18,616 nucleotides of DNA from JBEKHI01 sp050012355 (lineage in GTDB: Bacteria > Actinomycetota > Actinomycetes > Streptosporangiales > Streptosporangiaceae): NCBI GenBank assembly GCA_050012355.1, contig JBEKHI010000136.1:1-18616 (forward strand), written 5' to 3'. The position numbers were made by a program, and so were the translations under genes. Below are positions 1-8,124 of this stretch, in pieces. The notes below the pieces were generated by a model. The model saw only the letters and a list, made by a program, of their open reading frames with translations, was not told the DNA's origin and did not search any database. How positions within the stretch are numbered: position 1 is the stretch's first letter; the number at the start of each line of letters is the position of its first letter.

Positions 1-46
1 TGGGTGCCCGGGCCGTGCTGGGTGCCCGGGCCGTGCTGGGTGCTCG
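1..46. repeat. 18-bp tandem repeat at window edge
   Basis: Two perfect copies of TGGGTGCCCGGGCCGTGC occupy 1-18 and 19-36, followed by a partial third copy at 37-46 with one mismatch. The array may continue to the left of the window. It lies just past the stop codon of the last gene of the minus-strand operon. Because 18 is a multiple of three it could belong to a neighbouring coding region: one plus-strand frame reads as a GARAVL hexapeptide repeat that stays open to a stop at 135-137. It could equally be intergenic. Confidence 0.85.
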
Positions 47-48
47 AG

Positions 49-1458
49 CTAAGACGCGCCGAGGATTACTAGCTTGGGGTCTAGGAGGGACTGGACCGCG
101 TAGCGGACCCCTTCTCGGCCCTCGCCGGACTCCTTGACGCCACCGTAGGGCGCGTGGTCAGCCCGGTACGACGGGCCGCGGTTCACCAGCACGGTCCCCG
201 CCTCGACCCGCTGGGCAAAGTCCAGCGCGGTCGAGAGGTCACGTGTGTAGACGGCCGCGTTCAGCCCGAACCGCGAGGCGTTGATCGCCGCGATCGCCTC
301 ATCCGGGCCGGCGACGGAACGCACCGAGACGACCGGGCCGAACGCCTCCTCGCACATCAGCCTGGCGCTGTCGGGCACGTCGCTGAGCACGGTGGGCCGC
401 AGGATCCCGTCCCGCACGTCACCGCCCGCCGAAAGCACCGCGCCGGCCAGGATGGCCTCGGAGATCCAGGACAGCACCCGGTCTCTGGCCTCGGTGCTGA
501 TCAGCGGCCCGACGACCGTTGAAGCGTCGCGCGGGTCACCGTGGTCCAGCCCATCGGCCGCGGTTGCCAGCCGGGCGGTTAGCTCAGCGGCGATCGACCG
601 GTCGGCGTACACGCGTTGCAGCGAGATGCACGCCTGGCCGGAGTAGGAGAACGCGCCCGCCACCGCGGCGGCCACGGCGGCGTCGAGGTCGGCGTCGGCG
701 GCCACGTACACGGCTGTGTTCGAGCCCAGCTCCAGGATGTGCCGCTTCCCGGGGGAGGCCGCCTTGAGCTGCCAGCCCACGCTCGCGGACCCGGTGAACG
801 TCACCACCGATACCCGAGGGTCGGCCAGCCACGCGCCGACGACGACCGAGGGCTCGCCGGTCACCAGGTTGAACCACCCGGCGGGCAGGCCGCACCCGTC
901 GAGGACGCTGGCCAGCAGCCCGGCGGTCAGCGGTGTCTTCTCCGACGGCTTGAGCACCACCGGACAGCCTGCCGCGAGGGCCGGGCCGACCTTGTGCAGC
1001 ACCAGGTTGAGCGGGAAGTTGAACGGGGTGATCGCCGCGACCACGCCGGCCGGCTGCGGGATGGTGAACGACAGCATGCCGTCGCCGCTGCCGACCGCGT
1101 CCATCGGGACCGCCTCGCCGTGCAGTCGGCGAGCCTCCTCGGCGGCGAGCCGGAGCGTGTCGATCGCCCGGTCGACCTCGGTACGGGCCGCGGAGACGGG
1201 TTTGCCCGCCTCGGCGACGATCGACGCGGCGAACTCGGCGGCCCGGGCGCTGATCTGGTCCGCCGCTTCGCGGAGAATCTCCGCGCGCCGGTAGGCGGGC
1301 AGCCTCTCGGCGGTGGCGGCCGCGTCGACCGCCGCCGTCGCCTGCCCGGCGCTCGCCGAGGCCACCGTGGCGAGCAGCCCCGACGTGTAGGGATCGCGGA
1401 CCTCGAACGTGGCGTCCGCGTCCGTCCACTTCCCGGCGATATAAAGCTGCTGGTTCAA
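49..1458 (-). CDS. NAD(P)+-dependent aldehyde dehydrogenase (distal operon gene)
   Basis: A 469-residue ALDH-superfamily enzyme that oxidises an aldehyde to the carboxylate with NAD(P)+ in the cytoplasm. Visible elements are the PFNFP segment with oxyanion-hole Asn147, cofactor Lys170, the FTGS loop (221-224), general-base Glu243 in LELGS, and catalytic Cys277 in GQACISLQR. The ELGS (not ELGG) segment with ACISLQR recalls the succinate-semialdehyde, lactaldehyde and phosphonoacetaldehyde-type branch rather than betaine aldehyde dehydrogenases. The start is TTG at 1458, in a TTGA overlap with the stop of the thiamine-diphosphate enzyme, behind a GAAAGGA ribosome site. Being coupled to a putative 2-oxo-acid decarboxylase, it may oxidise that enzyme's aldehyde product; this is inference. 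Family assignment is secure, substrate unknown. Confidence 0.93.
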   Translation of the reverse strand: MNQQLYIAGKWTDADATFEVRDPYTSGLLATVASASAGQATAAVDAAATAERLPAYRRAEILREAADQISARAAEFAASIVAEAGKPVSAARTEVDRAIDTLRLAAEEARRLHGEAVPMDAVGSGDGMLSFTIPQPAGVVAAITPFNFPLNLVLHKVGPALAAGCPVVLKPSEKTPLTAGLLASVLDGCGLPAGWFNLVTGEPSVVVGAWLADPRVSVVTFTGSASVGWQLKAASPGKRHILELGSNTAVYVAADADLDAAVAAAVAGAFSYSGQACISLQRVYADRSIAAELTARLATAADGLDHGDPRDASTVVGPLISTEARDRVLSWISEAILAGAVLSAGGDVRDGILRPTVLSDVPDSARLMCEEAFGPVVSVRSVAGPDEAIAAINASRFGLNAAVYTRDLSTALDFAQRVEAGTVLVNRGPSYRADHAPYGGVKESGEGREGVRYAVQSLLDPKLVILGAS

Positions 1459-3194
1459 GCCTGGGTCCTTTCCAGCAGGATGTCATCGTGACCGGACCAC
1501 GCGGTGATCGGGGGATAGGCGTCCGGGTCGGTCAGGACGTCGAGCAGCGTCACGGTGTCCGAGGCCAGCGCCTTCTCCAGGGCCGGCCCGATATCGGCGG
1601 GATCGGAGATCCTGACTCCGGTCGCGCCGACGGCGCGGGCGATGGCCGCGTGGTCGACGGGCTCGAAGTCGATGGCCGAGGTGTGCGCACCGAAGTTGTA
1701 CAGCTCGGCGTGCTTCTGGAAGCCGAGGATCGAGTTGTTCAAGACGATGACGGTGACTGCCAGCCGCTCACGTACCGCCGTCTCCAGTTCGGCCCAGACG
1801 TGGCCGAATCCGCCGTCGCCAGCGATGCAGACGACGGGCGCGTCCGGCCGCGCGGCCTTCGCGCCGAGCGCCAGCGGCAGCCCCCAGCCCAGCCCGGCGA
1901 GCCCGCGCGGCGAGATGAACCGCTGGCCCGCCCGGCGCGCCCGCAGGTGGCAGGACATCCAGATTGTCGAGTAGCTCGCGTCGGCGACGGTGATCGCGTC
2001 ATCCGGCAGCAGCCGGTCCAGCTCGGCCATCACCCGCTCCGGTCGCACCGGCGACGCCGCCGAGGTCAGCAGCGGGCCCGCGTCCAGCACATACCGTGCC
2101 CGGCCGTCGGCGATGGTGGCGGTCAGCCCCGCGGCGGCCTCCGAGCGGAGCGTCAGGTCCATCCCGCTGATGGAGTCCCGCAGGTCTTTCAGGGTCAGCA
2201 GCGCGTCCCCGGGGAGCCGGACCGCGTCGTAGTTGCGGTTCACCTCGCCGCCGTCGATGTCGATCGAGATGTAGGTGGCGTCCCGCGGCAGCAGCTGCCA
2301 GGCGTCGGTGCCGTTCTCGTTGGTCCTGGTGCCCGCCAGCAGGATCACGTCGGCGGAGCTGACCAGACCGCGCAGGTGATGGGCGGGCGCGGTCGGCCCC
2401 ATGAACGAACCGATGACCCCGACCGACAGCGGGTGCAGTTCGCTGACCGCGCCCTTGCCCATGGTCGTCGTGGCCACCGGCAGCGACGCCGCGTCCCGCA
2501 GCGAACTCAGCGCACCCGAGGCTCCGGAGATGTGGACGCCGCCGCCCGCGATGACCAGCGGGTTCCGGGCGGTGGCCAGCAGCTGGGCGGCCTCGCTGAC
2601 CGCCGCGGCCGACGGGCGGGTCCGGTCGAGCGGGAACCGGCCGAGCGCCGCGGATCTGCGCGCCCGGGTGTCAGGCACCGGAGCCATCAGCACATCCTTC
2701 GGCAGCAGCAGAACGACGGGTCCTGGTCGCCCGGACGTCGCCGCTGTGAACGCCATGTCCACGTAGTCGTCGACCCGGGCCGGATCGGTCAGCTGACGCA
2801 CCCATTTGGTGCAGCCGCGGAACAGTTCGAAGTGATCCAGCTCCTGGAAGGCGTTCCGGTCGCGGCCGGAGGTGGCCACGTCCTGGACGAAGCCGACCAC
2901 CGGGATGGACGCCTTCCAGGCCTCAGCGAACGGCGGGACGAGCAGGGTCGCGGCCGGGCCGTTCTGCGCCCCGACCACCGTCACCCGGCCGGAGGCCCGC
3001 GCGTAGCCGTCGGCCATCGCGCCGCCCGCGTTCTCGGTGCGGTAGCTGATCTGCCGGATCCCCAGCTGGGCGGCGGCGAGGAAGAAGGCGGACGGGAGGC
3101 TCTGCCCGAAGGCCTCGGTGACCCCGTGGCGGCGGAGCGCGCGGGCCAGCGCCTCGGCGACGGTCGGCTGCTCAGTGGTCGGCTGCTCAGTCAC
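1455..3194 (-). CDS. Thiamine-diphosphate-dependent enzyme, acetolactate synthase/2-oxo-acid decarboxylase family
   Basis: A 579-residue protein with the usual order of the acetolactate synthase superfamily: N-terminal pyrimidine-binding domain with catalytic Glu54 in YRTENAGGAMADGYA, a central domain, and a C-terminal diphosphate domain with GDGGFGH (from 459) and the closing LNN (about 485-487) that bind Mg-ThDP. Such enzymes decarboxylate 2-oxo acids and release an aldehyde or transfer the two-carbon unit. Members include acetolactate synthase, 2-oxoarginine decarboxylase (AruI), benzoylformate decarboxylase and sulfoacetaldehyde acetyltransferase. I see no small regulatory subunit nearby, which argues against biosynthetic acetolactate synthase. 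Between an aminotransferase and an aldehyde dehydrogenase, a catabolic oxo-acid decarboxylase is the best guess. The GTG start overlaps the previous stop by 8 bp. The N-terminus contains a duplicated TEQPT peptide. Confidence 0.88.
   Translation of the reverse strand: MTEQPTTEQPTVAEALARALRRHGVTEAFGQSLPSAFFLAAAQLGIRQISYRTENAGGAMADGYARASGRVTVVGAQNGPAATLLVPPFAEAWKASIPVVGFVQDVATSGRDRNAFQELDHFELFRGCTKWVRQLTDPARVDDYVDMAFTAATSGRPGPVVLLLPKDVLMAPVPDTRARRSAALGRFPLDRTRPSAAAVSEAAQLLATARNPLVIAGGGVHISGASGALSSLRDAASLPVATTTMGKGAVSELHPLSVGVIGSFMGPTAPAHHLRGLVSSADVILLAGTRTNENGTDAWQLLPRDATYISIDIDGGEVNRNYDAVRLPGDALLTLKDLRDSISGMDLTLRSEAAAGLTATIADGRARYVLDAGPLLTSAASPVRPERVMAELDRLLPDDAITVADASYSTIWMSCHLRARRAGQRFISPRGLAGLGWGLPLALGAKAARPDAPVVCIAGDGGFGHVWAELETAVRERLAVTVIVLNNSILGFQKHAELYNFGAHTSAIDFEPVDHAAIARAVGATGVRISDPADIGPALEKALASDTVTLLDVLTDPDAYPPITAWSGHDDILLERTQA
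3162..3191. repeat. 15-bp perfect tandem duplication in a gene start
   Basis: GGTCGGCTGCTCAGT occurs twice back to back at 3162-3176 and 3177-3191. On the coding strand it gives TEQPT-TEQPT at residues 2-11 of the thiamine-diphosphate enzyme, directly after the start. It keeps the frame and precedes the folded domain, so it is probably a recent slippage product with little effect. Confidence 0.9.
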
Positions 3195-3579
3195 GGTTCG
3201 TCCGCCACCGGTCGACCCGCACCGTCACGGCGAACCAGGCCTGGCCTGGCTTGTGATACGGGTACGGCGTCTTGCCGTAGTACAGCTGCGACAGCTCGTC
3301 GATCAGCGCGGTGCCGCGATCGGAGTCGACCGAGGTGACCGTGCCGCGGATGTTGAGCTCAAGGTAGGGATCGTCGCGGTCGTAGACGGTGACCGAGACG
3401 CGCGGGTCGCGGCGAGCGTTCGCCAGCTTCAGCGTGTCCGTCGTCGCGAACACCACCGCCTCGCCGTCGCGGGCCACCCAGACCGCGGAGGTCTGCGGGG
3501 AGCCGTCCGGCATCAGGGTGGCGATGACCGCGATGTTCGGCTCGTCGAGGAGCCGCTGGGCCGTAGCGGACAGGGTCAT
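3187..3579 (-). CDS. PPOX-class F420-dependent oxidoreductase-like protein (split-barrel flavin fold)
   Basis: A 130-residue protein of the pyridoxamine-5'-phosphate-oxidase-like split-barrel fold. The pattern IAVIATLMPDGSPQTSAVW followed by LKLANARRDPRVSVTV is typical of the actinobacterial FDOR-B group (Rv1155 type), where the basic patch and RDPRV strand line the F420 or FMN phosphate pocket. The length matches that family. It starts with ATG in an ATGA overlap with the aminotransferase stop and ends inside the start of the thiamine-diphosphate gene, so it belongs to the same transcript. Its role in the pathway is unclear: reduction of an unsaturated or imine intermediate, or a housekeeping flavin or B6-related function, are both possible. 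Confidence 0.85.
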   Translation of the reverse strand: MTLSATAQRLLDEPNIAVIATLMPDGSPQTSAVWVARDGEAVVFATTDTLKLANARRDPRVSVTVYDRDDPYLELNIRGTVTSVDSDRGTALIDELSQLYYGKTPYPYHKPGQAWFAVTVRVDRWRTNRD

Positions 3580-4805
3580 AGCACCGCCTCCAGTGTGTCC
3601 AGGGCCTGGTGGGCCAGGTGGTGCGGCATCGTCAGGGCGGGGGCCAGCCGCAGCACGTTGCCGTTCCGGCCGATCGGGGAGTTGAGCAGGATGCCCCGGC
3701 GGCGAAGATCGGCCACCGCCTGTTTGGCGGCGGCCTGGGTCTGCAACTCCACCCCGATCGCGAGCCCCTGCTGCCGGACCCGGGTCACCGTGGGCTTGGC
3801 GGCCAGGGCGGTCAGCCGGGGCGCGAACAGGTCCGCGAGCTTCGCGCCCGCCGCCAGCACGTCTTCCTCAGCGAACGCGTCGAGCACGGCCAGCGCCGCC
3901 GCGCAGCCACCCGGGTTGCCGCTGTGGCTGCTGGAGAACTGCTCGGGCCGGACCTTCTCGCAGACCGCCGGACGCGCGACCACCGCGCTCACCGGGTAGC
4001 CGTTGCCCATCGCCTTGCCGAGCAGCATGATGTCCGGCACCACGTCGGTGTGCTGGGTGGCGAACATCGGTCCGGTGCGGCCGTAGGAACTCTGCACCTC
4101 ATCGACGATCAGCACCGCGCCGAGCTCATCGGCGAGCTTGCGCAGCCCGGCCAGGAAACCGGGCGGCGGGATGATGACGCCGCCGGCTCCCTGGTACGGC
4201 TCGGCCAGGATGGCCGCGACGCTGCCCGACGACTCCGCCGCCAGCACGTCGGCGATCGCGTCCATGCCGTCGTCGTTGACGGTGCGGTCCGGGTACGGCA
4301 CGTGGATCACCCCGGGCAGGCCCGGGCCGAAGCCCTGCCGGAGCCGGCCCAGCCCGCTGACCGAAAGCGACGTGAACGACTTGCCGTGGAACGCGCCGGT
4401 GAACGAGACTACCTCGGTGCGGCCGGTGTGCAGCCTGGCCAGCCGGATGGCGGCGTCCACCGCTTCGGAGCCGGAGGAGAAGAACGCGGACCGCTCCAGG
4501 TCACCGGGCATCAGCCCGGCCAGCCGCCGGGCCAGCTCGGCGCGATCGCGGTGCGCGCCGCTGTAGAAGGCCAGCGACCGGGCGGCCGCGGCGGCGATCG
4601 CCGCGACGACCTTCGGGTGGGCGTGCCCCAGGTTGGTGATCAGCGTGCCCGAGGCGAGATCGATGTAGTCTCGCCCGTCGGCGTCGGTGACCACGCTGCC
4701 CAGCGCGTGATCCCACACCAGCGGATCGACGGGGCCGACGCCGGGGTTAAGGTACCGCGCGTCGAGCTCCCTTATCGCGGTGCCATTCTTCGGGAGCTGA
4801 GTCAT
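3576..4805 (-). CDS. Class III (omega-amino acid type) PLP aminotransferase
   Basis: A 409-residue fold-type I PLP enzyme. SSGSEAVDAAIRLAR (110-124) binds the PLP phosphate, DEVQSSYGRTG (235-245) holds Asp235 that pairs with the pyridine nitrogen, and Lys264 in LLGKAMGNG forms the Schiff base. The class includes GABA, beta-alanine, taurine, ornithine and putrescine transaminases and dialkylglycine decarboxylase. These mostly act on amino groups remote from the carboxylate and yield semialdehydes. I take ATG 4805 rather than ATG 4823 because it gives the ATGA overlap found at other operon junctions; the alternative adds six residues. The aldehyde dehydrogenase immediately upstream would fit oxidation of a semialdehyde product. 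Family secure, substrate unknown. Confidence 0.93.
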   Translation of the reverse strand: MTQLPKNGTAIRELDARYLNPGVGPVDPLVWDHALGSVVTDADGRDYIDLASGTLITNLGHAHPKVVAAIAAAAARSLAFYSGAHRDRAELARRLAGLMPGDLERSAFFSSGSEAVDAAIRLARLHTGRTEVVSFTGAFHGKSFTSLSVSGLGRLRQGFGPGLPGVIHVPYPDRTVNDDGMDAIADVLAAESSGSVAAILAEPYQGAGGVIIPPPGFLAGLRKLADELGAVLIVDEVQSSYGRTGPMFATQHTDVVPDIMLLGKAMGNGYPVSAVVARPAVCEKVRPEQFSSSHSGNPGGCAAALAVLDAFAEEDVLAAGAKLADLFAPRLTALAAKPTVTRVRQQGLAIGVELQTQAAAKQAVADLRRRGILLNSPIGRNGNVLRLAPALTMPHHLAHQALDTLEAVL

Positions 4806-6289
4806 GACGCCAGGTTCACCCACACGGACTTGGTCTCGAGGAACAGGTTGAGCGCCTCGCCGCCGTGTTCCCGGCCGTAGCCACTCTGCTTGAACCCGCC
4901 GAACGGCGCGGCCGCGTCGGCCGGGCCGAAGTCGTTCAGCCAGATCGTCCCGGCCTTGACCGCGTCGGCGAACCGATGCGCGCGGCCGAGGTTCTGCGTC
5001 CAGACGCCCGCCGCGAGCCCGTAGCAGGTGTCGTTGGCGACCCGGACCGCGTGCGCGTCGTCGGTGAACGGCGTCGCCACCACGACCGGGCCGAAGACCT
5101 CCTCGCGGACGATCCGCGCGTCCGGGGTGACGTCGGTCAAGATCGTGGGGGAGTAGTAGTAGCCCTCGGCCCCGGGCAGGTAGTCCGGCCGGCCGCCACC
5201 GGTGACCACGGTGGCGCCGTCGGCCAGCGCGCCGTCCACGTAGCCGGACACCCGGGCGTGGTGACCGCTGGAAACGAGCGGGCCGAGCTGGGAACCATCC
5301 TCGAACGGGTGGCCCACCTTGATCGCTTGCGCCGCCGCGGTGACCTTGGCCAGGAACTCATCGAAGACCGGCTCCTGCACGAACAGCCGCGACCCGGCGC
5401 AGCAGTCCTCGCCCATGTTGTAGAAGATCCCCCAGGCGGCGCCGGAGGCGGCCGCGTCCAGATCCGCGTCGGCGAACACCACGTTCGGCGACTTGCCGCC
5501 GAGTTCCAGTGAGACCCGGGTCAGGTTGGCGGCGCCGGCCGCCGCGATCGACTTGCCGACCTCGGTGGACCCGGTGAACGACACCTTGTCCACCCCGGGG
5601 TGGGCGGCGAGCGCGGCCCCGGTGATCTCGCCGCGGCCGGTCAGGACGTTGATCACACCGGGCGGGAAGTCCAGCTCGCAGGCCAGCTCACCCAGCCGCA
5701 GCGCGGTCAGCGAGGTCTGCTCGGCCGGCTTCAGGATGACCGTGTTGCCGCAGGCCAGCGCGGGCGCGAGCTTCCACATGGTCAGCAGCAGCGGGTAGTT
5801 CCACGGGACGATCAGCGCGCACACGCCGACCGGCTCACGCCGGGTGTAGATCAGGTAGTCGCCGACGTTCGAGGTGATCGTGCTGCCCTCGATCTTGGTG
5901 ACCCAGCCGGCGAAGTAGCGCAGGTGGTCGATGGCCTGCGGGATGTCGACGTTCGTCGCGTTCCGCAGCGGCTTGCCGGAGTCGATGGCCTCCAGCGCGG
6001 CGAACTCGTCGGTCCGCTCCTCGATGGCGTCCGCGAGCCGGAACAGCAGCTGAGCGCGCTCCCGCGGCCGCAGCGACGCCCACGCGGCATCCCCGAGTGC
6101 GGACCGGGCGGACTCCACGGCGGCGTCGACGTCCTGGCGCTGCGCCTCGGCGAGGGTCGCGAGGATGCCGCCGGTGACGGGGTTCTCGGTGATCGTGGTC
6201 GCCTGCCCGTACGCGTCGCTCCACTTGCCCCCGATGAGTAGCTGCTTGGGCTGGGCGGCGTAGTCGAGGGCGCCCTGCAGAGGTGTCAT
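4802..6289 (-). CDS. Aldehyde dehydrogenase, aminoaldehyde/betaine-aldehyde type
   Basis: A 495-residue ALDH with all key residues: PWNYP with Asn164, cofactor Lys187 in ILKPAE, FTGSTEVG (238-245), general-base Glu262 in LELGG, and catalytic Cys296 in GEDCCAGSR. The overall pattern and length resemble the betaine/gamma-aminobutyraldehyde/phenylacetaldehyde dehydrogenase branch, unlike the second ALDH of this operon, so the two probably handle different aldehydes. ATG at 6289 overlaps the mutase stop as ATGA and is preceded by AGGAGAG, a strong ribosome site that lies inside the mutase 3' end. It overlaps the aminotransferase start in the same way, implying coupled translation. The likely substrate is a semialdehyde made by the neighbouring transaminase; this is inference. 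Confidence 0.94.
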   Translation of the reverse strand: MTPLQGALDYAAQPKQLLIGGKWSDAYGQATTITENPVTGGILATLAEAQRQDVDAAVESARSALGDAAWASLRPRERAQLLFRLADAIEERTDEFAALEAIDSGKPLRNATNVDIPQAIDHLRYFAGWVTKIEGSTITSNVGDYLIYTRREPVGVCALIVPWNYPLLLTMWKLAPALACGNTVILKPAEQTSLTALRLGELACELDFPPGVINVLTGRGEITGAALAAHPGVDKVSFTGSTEVGKSIAAAGAANLTRVSLELGGKSPNVVFADADLDAAASGAAWGIFYNMGEDCCAGSRLFVQEPVFDEFLAKVTAAAQAIKVGHPFEDGSQLGPLVSSGHHARVSGYVDGALADGATVVTGGGRPDYLPGAEGYYYSPTILTDVTPDARIVREEVFGPVVVATPFTDDAHAVRVANDTCYGLAAGVWTQNLGRAHRFADAVKAGTIWLNDFGPADAAAPFGGFKQSGYGREHGGEALNLFLETKSVWVNLAS

Positions 6290-8007
6290 GACTCTCCTGT
6301 GGTTGTCGAAAGGAAAAGAAGCAGGTCATCGATGTCCGGCGGGGTCCGGATGCCGAGGTCGTTGAGCTGGCTGGTGACGTCGACCGGAGCCGGCGCTGAC
6401 GGCATGTCCTCGTTGAGCACGCCGCCCATGGCGATTACCGGGCGGAAGCCGCGGTCCGCGCACAGCTTCGCCGCGAGGCTGCCGAACGACAGCGCGACCC
6501 CGTTGTGGGTGGTGATCACGATCGCCGACGCGCCGCCCGCCGCGGCCGCGTGGACGAAGTCCTCGGGGTCGCGGTTGCAGCCGATGTCGGTCACCGAATG
6601 GCCCGCGCTGGACAACGCCCGCACTAGCACGCGTTTGGCCATCTCGTGGATGTCGGTGGATCCGACGATCACCGTGTGACGGACCGGTGCGGTCGCACCC
6701 ACGGCGAACCGGTCGCATTCGCGCACGGTGGCCGCCACCAGTTCGGTGCACTTGACCGGTCGGCGGCCGTGCGCGAAGTCATCGCAGCGTTCGCCGGCGC
6801 CCCAGTCCTGCTCGATCCGGGCGGCGCCGAGGTCGCGCAGCGCGAGCATCACGTGCAGCGGGTCGGTGATGTCCACGCCGAGACCGGCCAGCCCGTGCTG
6901 CACGTTGCCGAAGAACTGAGCGCCGCGGTCCGCCAGCATCGTGGCCTCGGCCTCGATCACGGTCCAGTCGATGGCGGCCGCGAGGTCGTGCGCGCGTCGT
7001 TCCAGCTGCCGGGCCATCACCTGGACCTGGGCGATCTCCTGCCAGGTCGGCACCCGCTGCTTCTCGGTGAGCGGCACCGGCAGCGCGCACGCCCCGGTCT
7101 TGTACCGCGCCTGGACCAGCATCATGTACTGGACGTCCTGGGCGCAGATGCCCGCGTTCTGGTCGAGATCGTCGGTGTAGCTGATCGTGTCGCCCTGCAC
7201 GAAGGCCGGGGGGATCTGCTCCGGATTGCCGCGTTCCAGGGCGAGCGTGACGATCGTCTTGGTCAACGGGTCGGCGGTCAGCCCGCCCCAGGACACCGAC
7301 AGCGGGCAGCCGCACAGCGAGGCGATCCAGCGCTCCACGCTCGCCCAGCCGACCAGCGACGTGTAGTCCTCGAACGTCCCGGCGATGCCGTCCTCGAGAT
7401 AGGTGTCGAGCAGAACGCCGTCCTGGCGTCTGGCCGCCAGGATCGCGCACGCCGTCACGACCTCGCTGAGCTGTCGGACGTCGTCGTCGAAGTAGGGCCA
7501 TCGCCAGGAGAACTGGCTGAGGCAGCCGACGTAGGTCGACCCGGCGGCGAGCGCCGCGAGCGTGTTCTCCACGCTAGCCGGACTGCCGATGATGTTGTCG
7601 CCGACCTCGGGCTGGATCCACTCGGCGCAGCTGCCGAGCAGGTCCCAGTCGCCGGCGTCCCATAGCACCGGACCGGTCTCGGCGGGTGCGTCGCGGCGCT
7701 GCTCGTAGGGCAGTCCCATCCGCCGCTCGGGGATCAGCTGGTACCGGTCGGGTGGCCGGACGCCGCGGGTCAGGCAGTAGTCCTCGATGCACCGGACCGC
7801 CTCGACGGTCTCCGGCCAGTCCTTCATGCCGATGTTCATCGCGGTGAAGATCCGGCCGTTCTCGCGACCCGCGCGGCGATAGTGCGCCTCGGTGGTCACG
7901 CCCTCGCGGCGTAGCAGCCGGGTGCTGCCCACCGTCACCGTTCGCCCGATGCGCTCGCCCTCGGCTAGCAACGGGCCGCTGCCTTTCGATGAGATGTCAG
8001 CGCGCAT
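6286..8007 (-). CDS. Single-chain B12-dependent mutase, glutamate/methylaspartate mutase-like
   Basis: A 573-residue protein, first gene of the operon. Residues from about 445 form a B12-binding domain that lines up well with the small GlmS subunit of glutamate mutase: STDIHEMAKRVL (450-461) with Asp452 and His454 as the lower-ligand pair, a DIG turn, THNGVALSFG (501-510), IAMGG ending at 529, and a late TPP. The first about 430 residues look like the GlmE-type catalytic barrel; the clearest stretch is EAEATML, then GVDI...LALRDLGAARI, matching the GlmE tail pattern. Such enzymes use adenosylcobalamin radicals to rearrange carbon skeletons. In the classical enzyme the two parts are separate chains; here they are fused. 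The DxHxxG glycine is Ala457. The start has GGGAG four bases upstream. The catalytic half is assigned from short motifs, so another B12 enzyme class is possible. Confidence 0.72.
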   Translation of the reverse strand: MRADISSKGSGPLLAEGERIGRTVTVGSTRLLRREGVTTEAHYRRAGRENGRIFTAMNIGMKDWPETVEAVRCIEDYCLTRGVRPPDRYQLIPERRMGLPYEQRRDAPAETGPVLWDAGDWDLLGSCAEWIQPEVGDNIIGSPASVENTLAALAAGSTYVGCLSQFSWRWPYFDDDVRQLSEVVTACAILAARRQDGVLLDTYLEDGIAGTFEDYTSLVGWASVERWIASLCGCPLSVSWGGLTADPLTKTIVTLALERGNPEQIPPAFVQGDTISYTDDLDQNAGICAQDVQYMMLVQARYKTGACALPVPLTEKQRVPTWQEIAQVQVMARQLERRAHDLAAAIDWTVIEAEATMLADRGAQFFGNVQHGLAGLGVDITDPLHVMLALRDLGAARIEQDWGAGERCDDFAHGRRPVKCTELVAATVRECDRFAVGATAPVRHTVIVGSTDIHEMAKRVLVRALSSAGHSVTDIGCNRDPEDFVHAAAAGGASAIVITTHNGVALSFGSLAAKLCADRGFRPVIAMGGVLNEDMPSAPAPVDVTSQLNDLGIRTPPDIDDLLLFLSTTTGES

Positions 8008-8031
8008 CGGGCTCCCGGAGTTTCGACCAAC

Positions 8032-8050
8032 CTACCGTAATTCCGTAGAT
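8032..8050 (-). promoter_or_regulatory. Putative operator O1 of the mutase operon
   Basis: On the minus strand this reads ATCTACGGAATTACGGTAG. It matches 17 of 19 bases of the copy at 8161-8179 on the opposite strand. It contains CTAC and GTAG arms separated by nine bases and a TACGG direct repeat with 8-bp period. It begins seven bases past the minus-strand -10 box, so it covers the expected transcription start, where bound protein would block transcription. The regulator encoded at 9763-10593 is the obvious candidate to bind. Confidence 0.72.
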
Positions 8051-8057
8051 ACGCAAG

Positions 8058-8087
8058 AAGCTACCCAGGTCACAGCCGGGTTGTCAA
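8058..8087 (-). promoter_or_regulatory. Promoter of the mutase operon
   Basis: On the minus strand TTGACA (8082-8087) is followed after 18 bases by TAGCTT (8058-8063). This is a perfect -35 and a reasonable -10 for the housekeeping sigma factor. Transcription would start near 8050, giving a leader of roughly 40 bases, too short for a cobalamin riboswitch. Confidence 0.62.
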
Positions 8088-8099
8088 CCGTACGTCAAA

Positions 8100-8113
8100 G
8101 ATCAAATTTGATC
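8100..8113. promoter_or_regulatory. Perfect 14-bp palindrome midway between divergent promoters
   Basis: GATCAAATTTGATC is a perfect dyad, AT-rich in a GC-rich genome. Its centre (8106.5) coincides with the midpoint between the two -35 boxes and lies one base from the midpoint of the two operator copies. It could bind a dimeric activator or serve as a shared looping or bridging site. Confidence 0.65.
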
Positions 8114-8124
8114 CCCGGAGGGTA

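Noticed and set aside
1..46. CRISPR array
   Set aside because: The units are contiguous, with no spacers, and no cas genes are present.
1488..3338. Long plus-strand open frame opposite the thiamine-diphosphate enzyme
   Set aside because: Its product is a low-complexity Arg/Gly/Asp/Val-rich sequence typical of the antisense of a high-GC gene; the minus-strand frame has clear family motifs.
1455..4805. Taurine degradation by a taurine transaminase and sulfoacetaldehyde acetyltransferase
   Set aside because: The thiamine-diphosphate enzyme does not show the conserved Xsc segments I recall, there is no phosphotransacetylase or sulfite exporter nearby, and the mutase would have no role.
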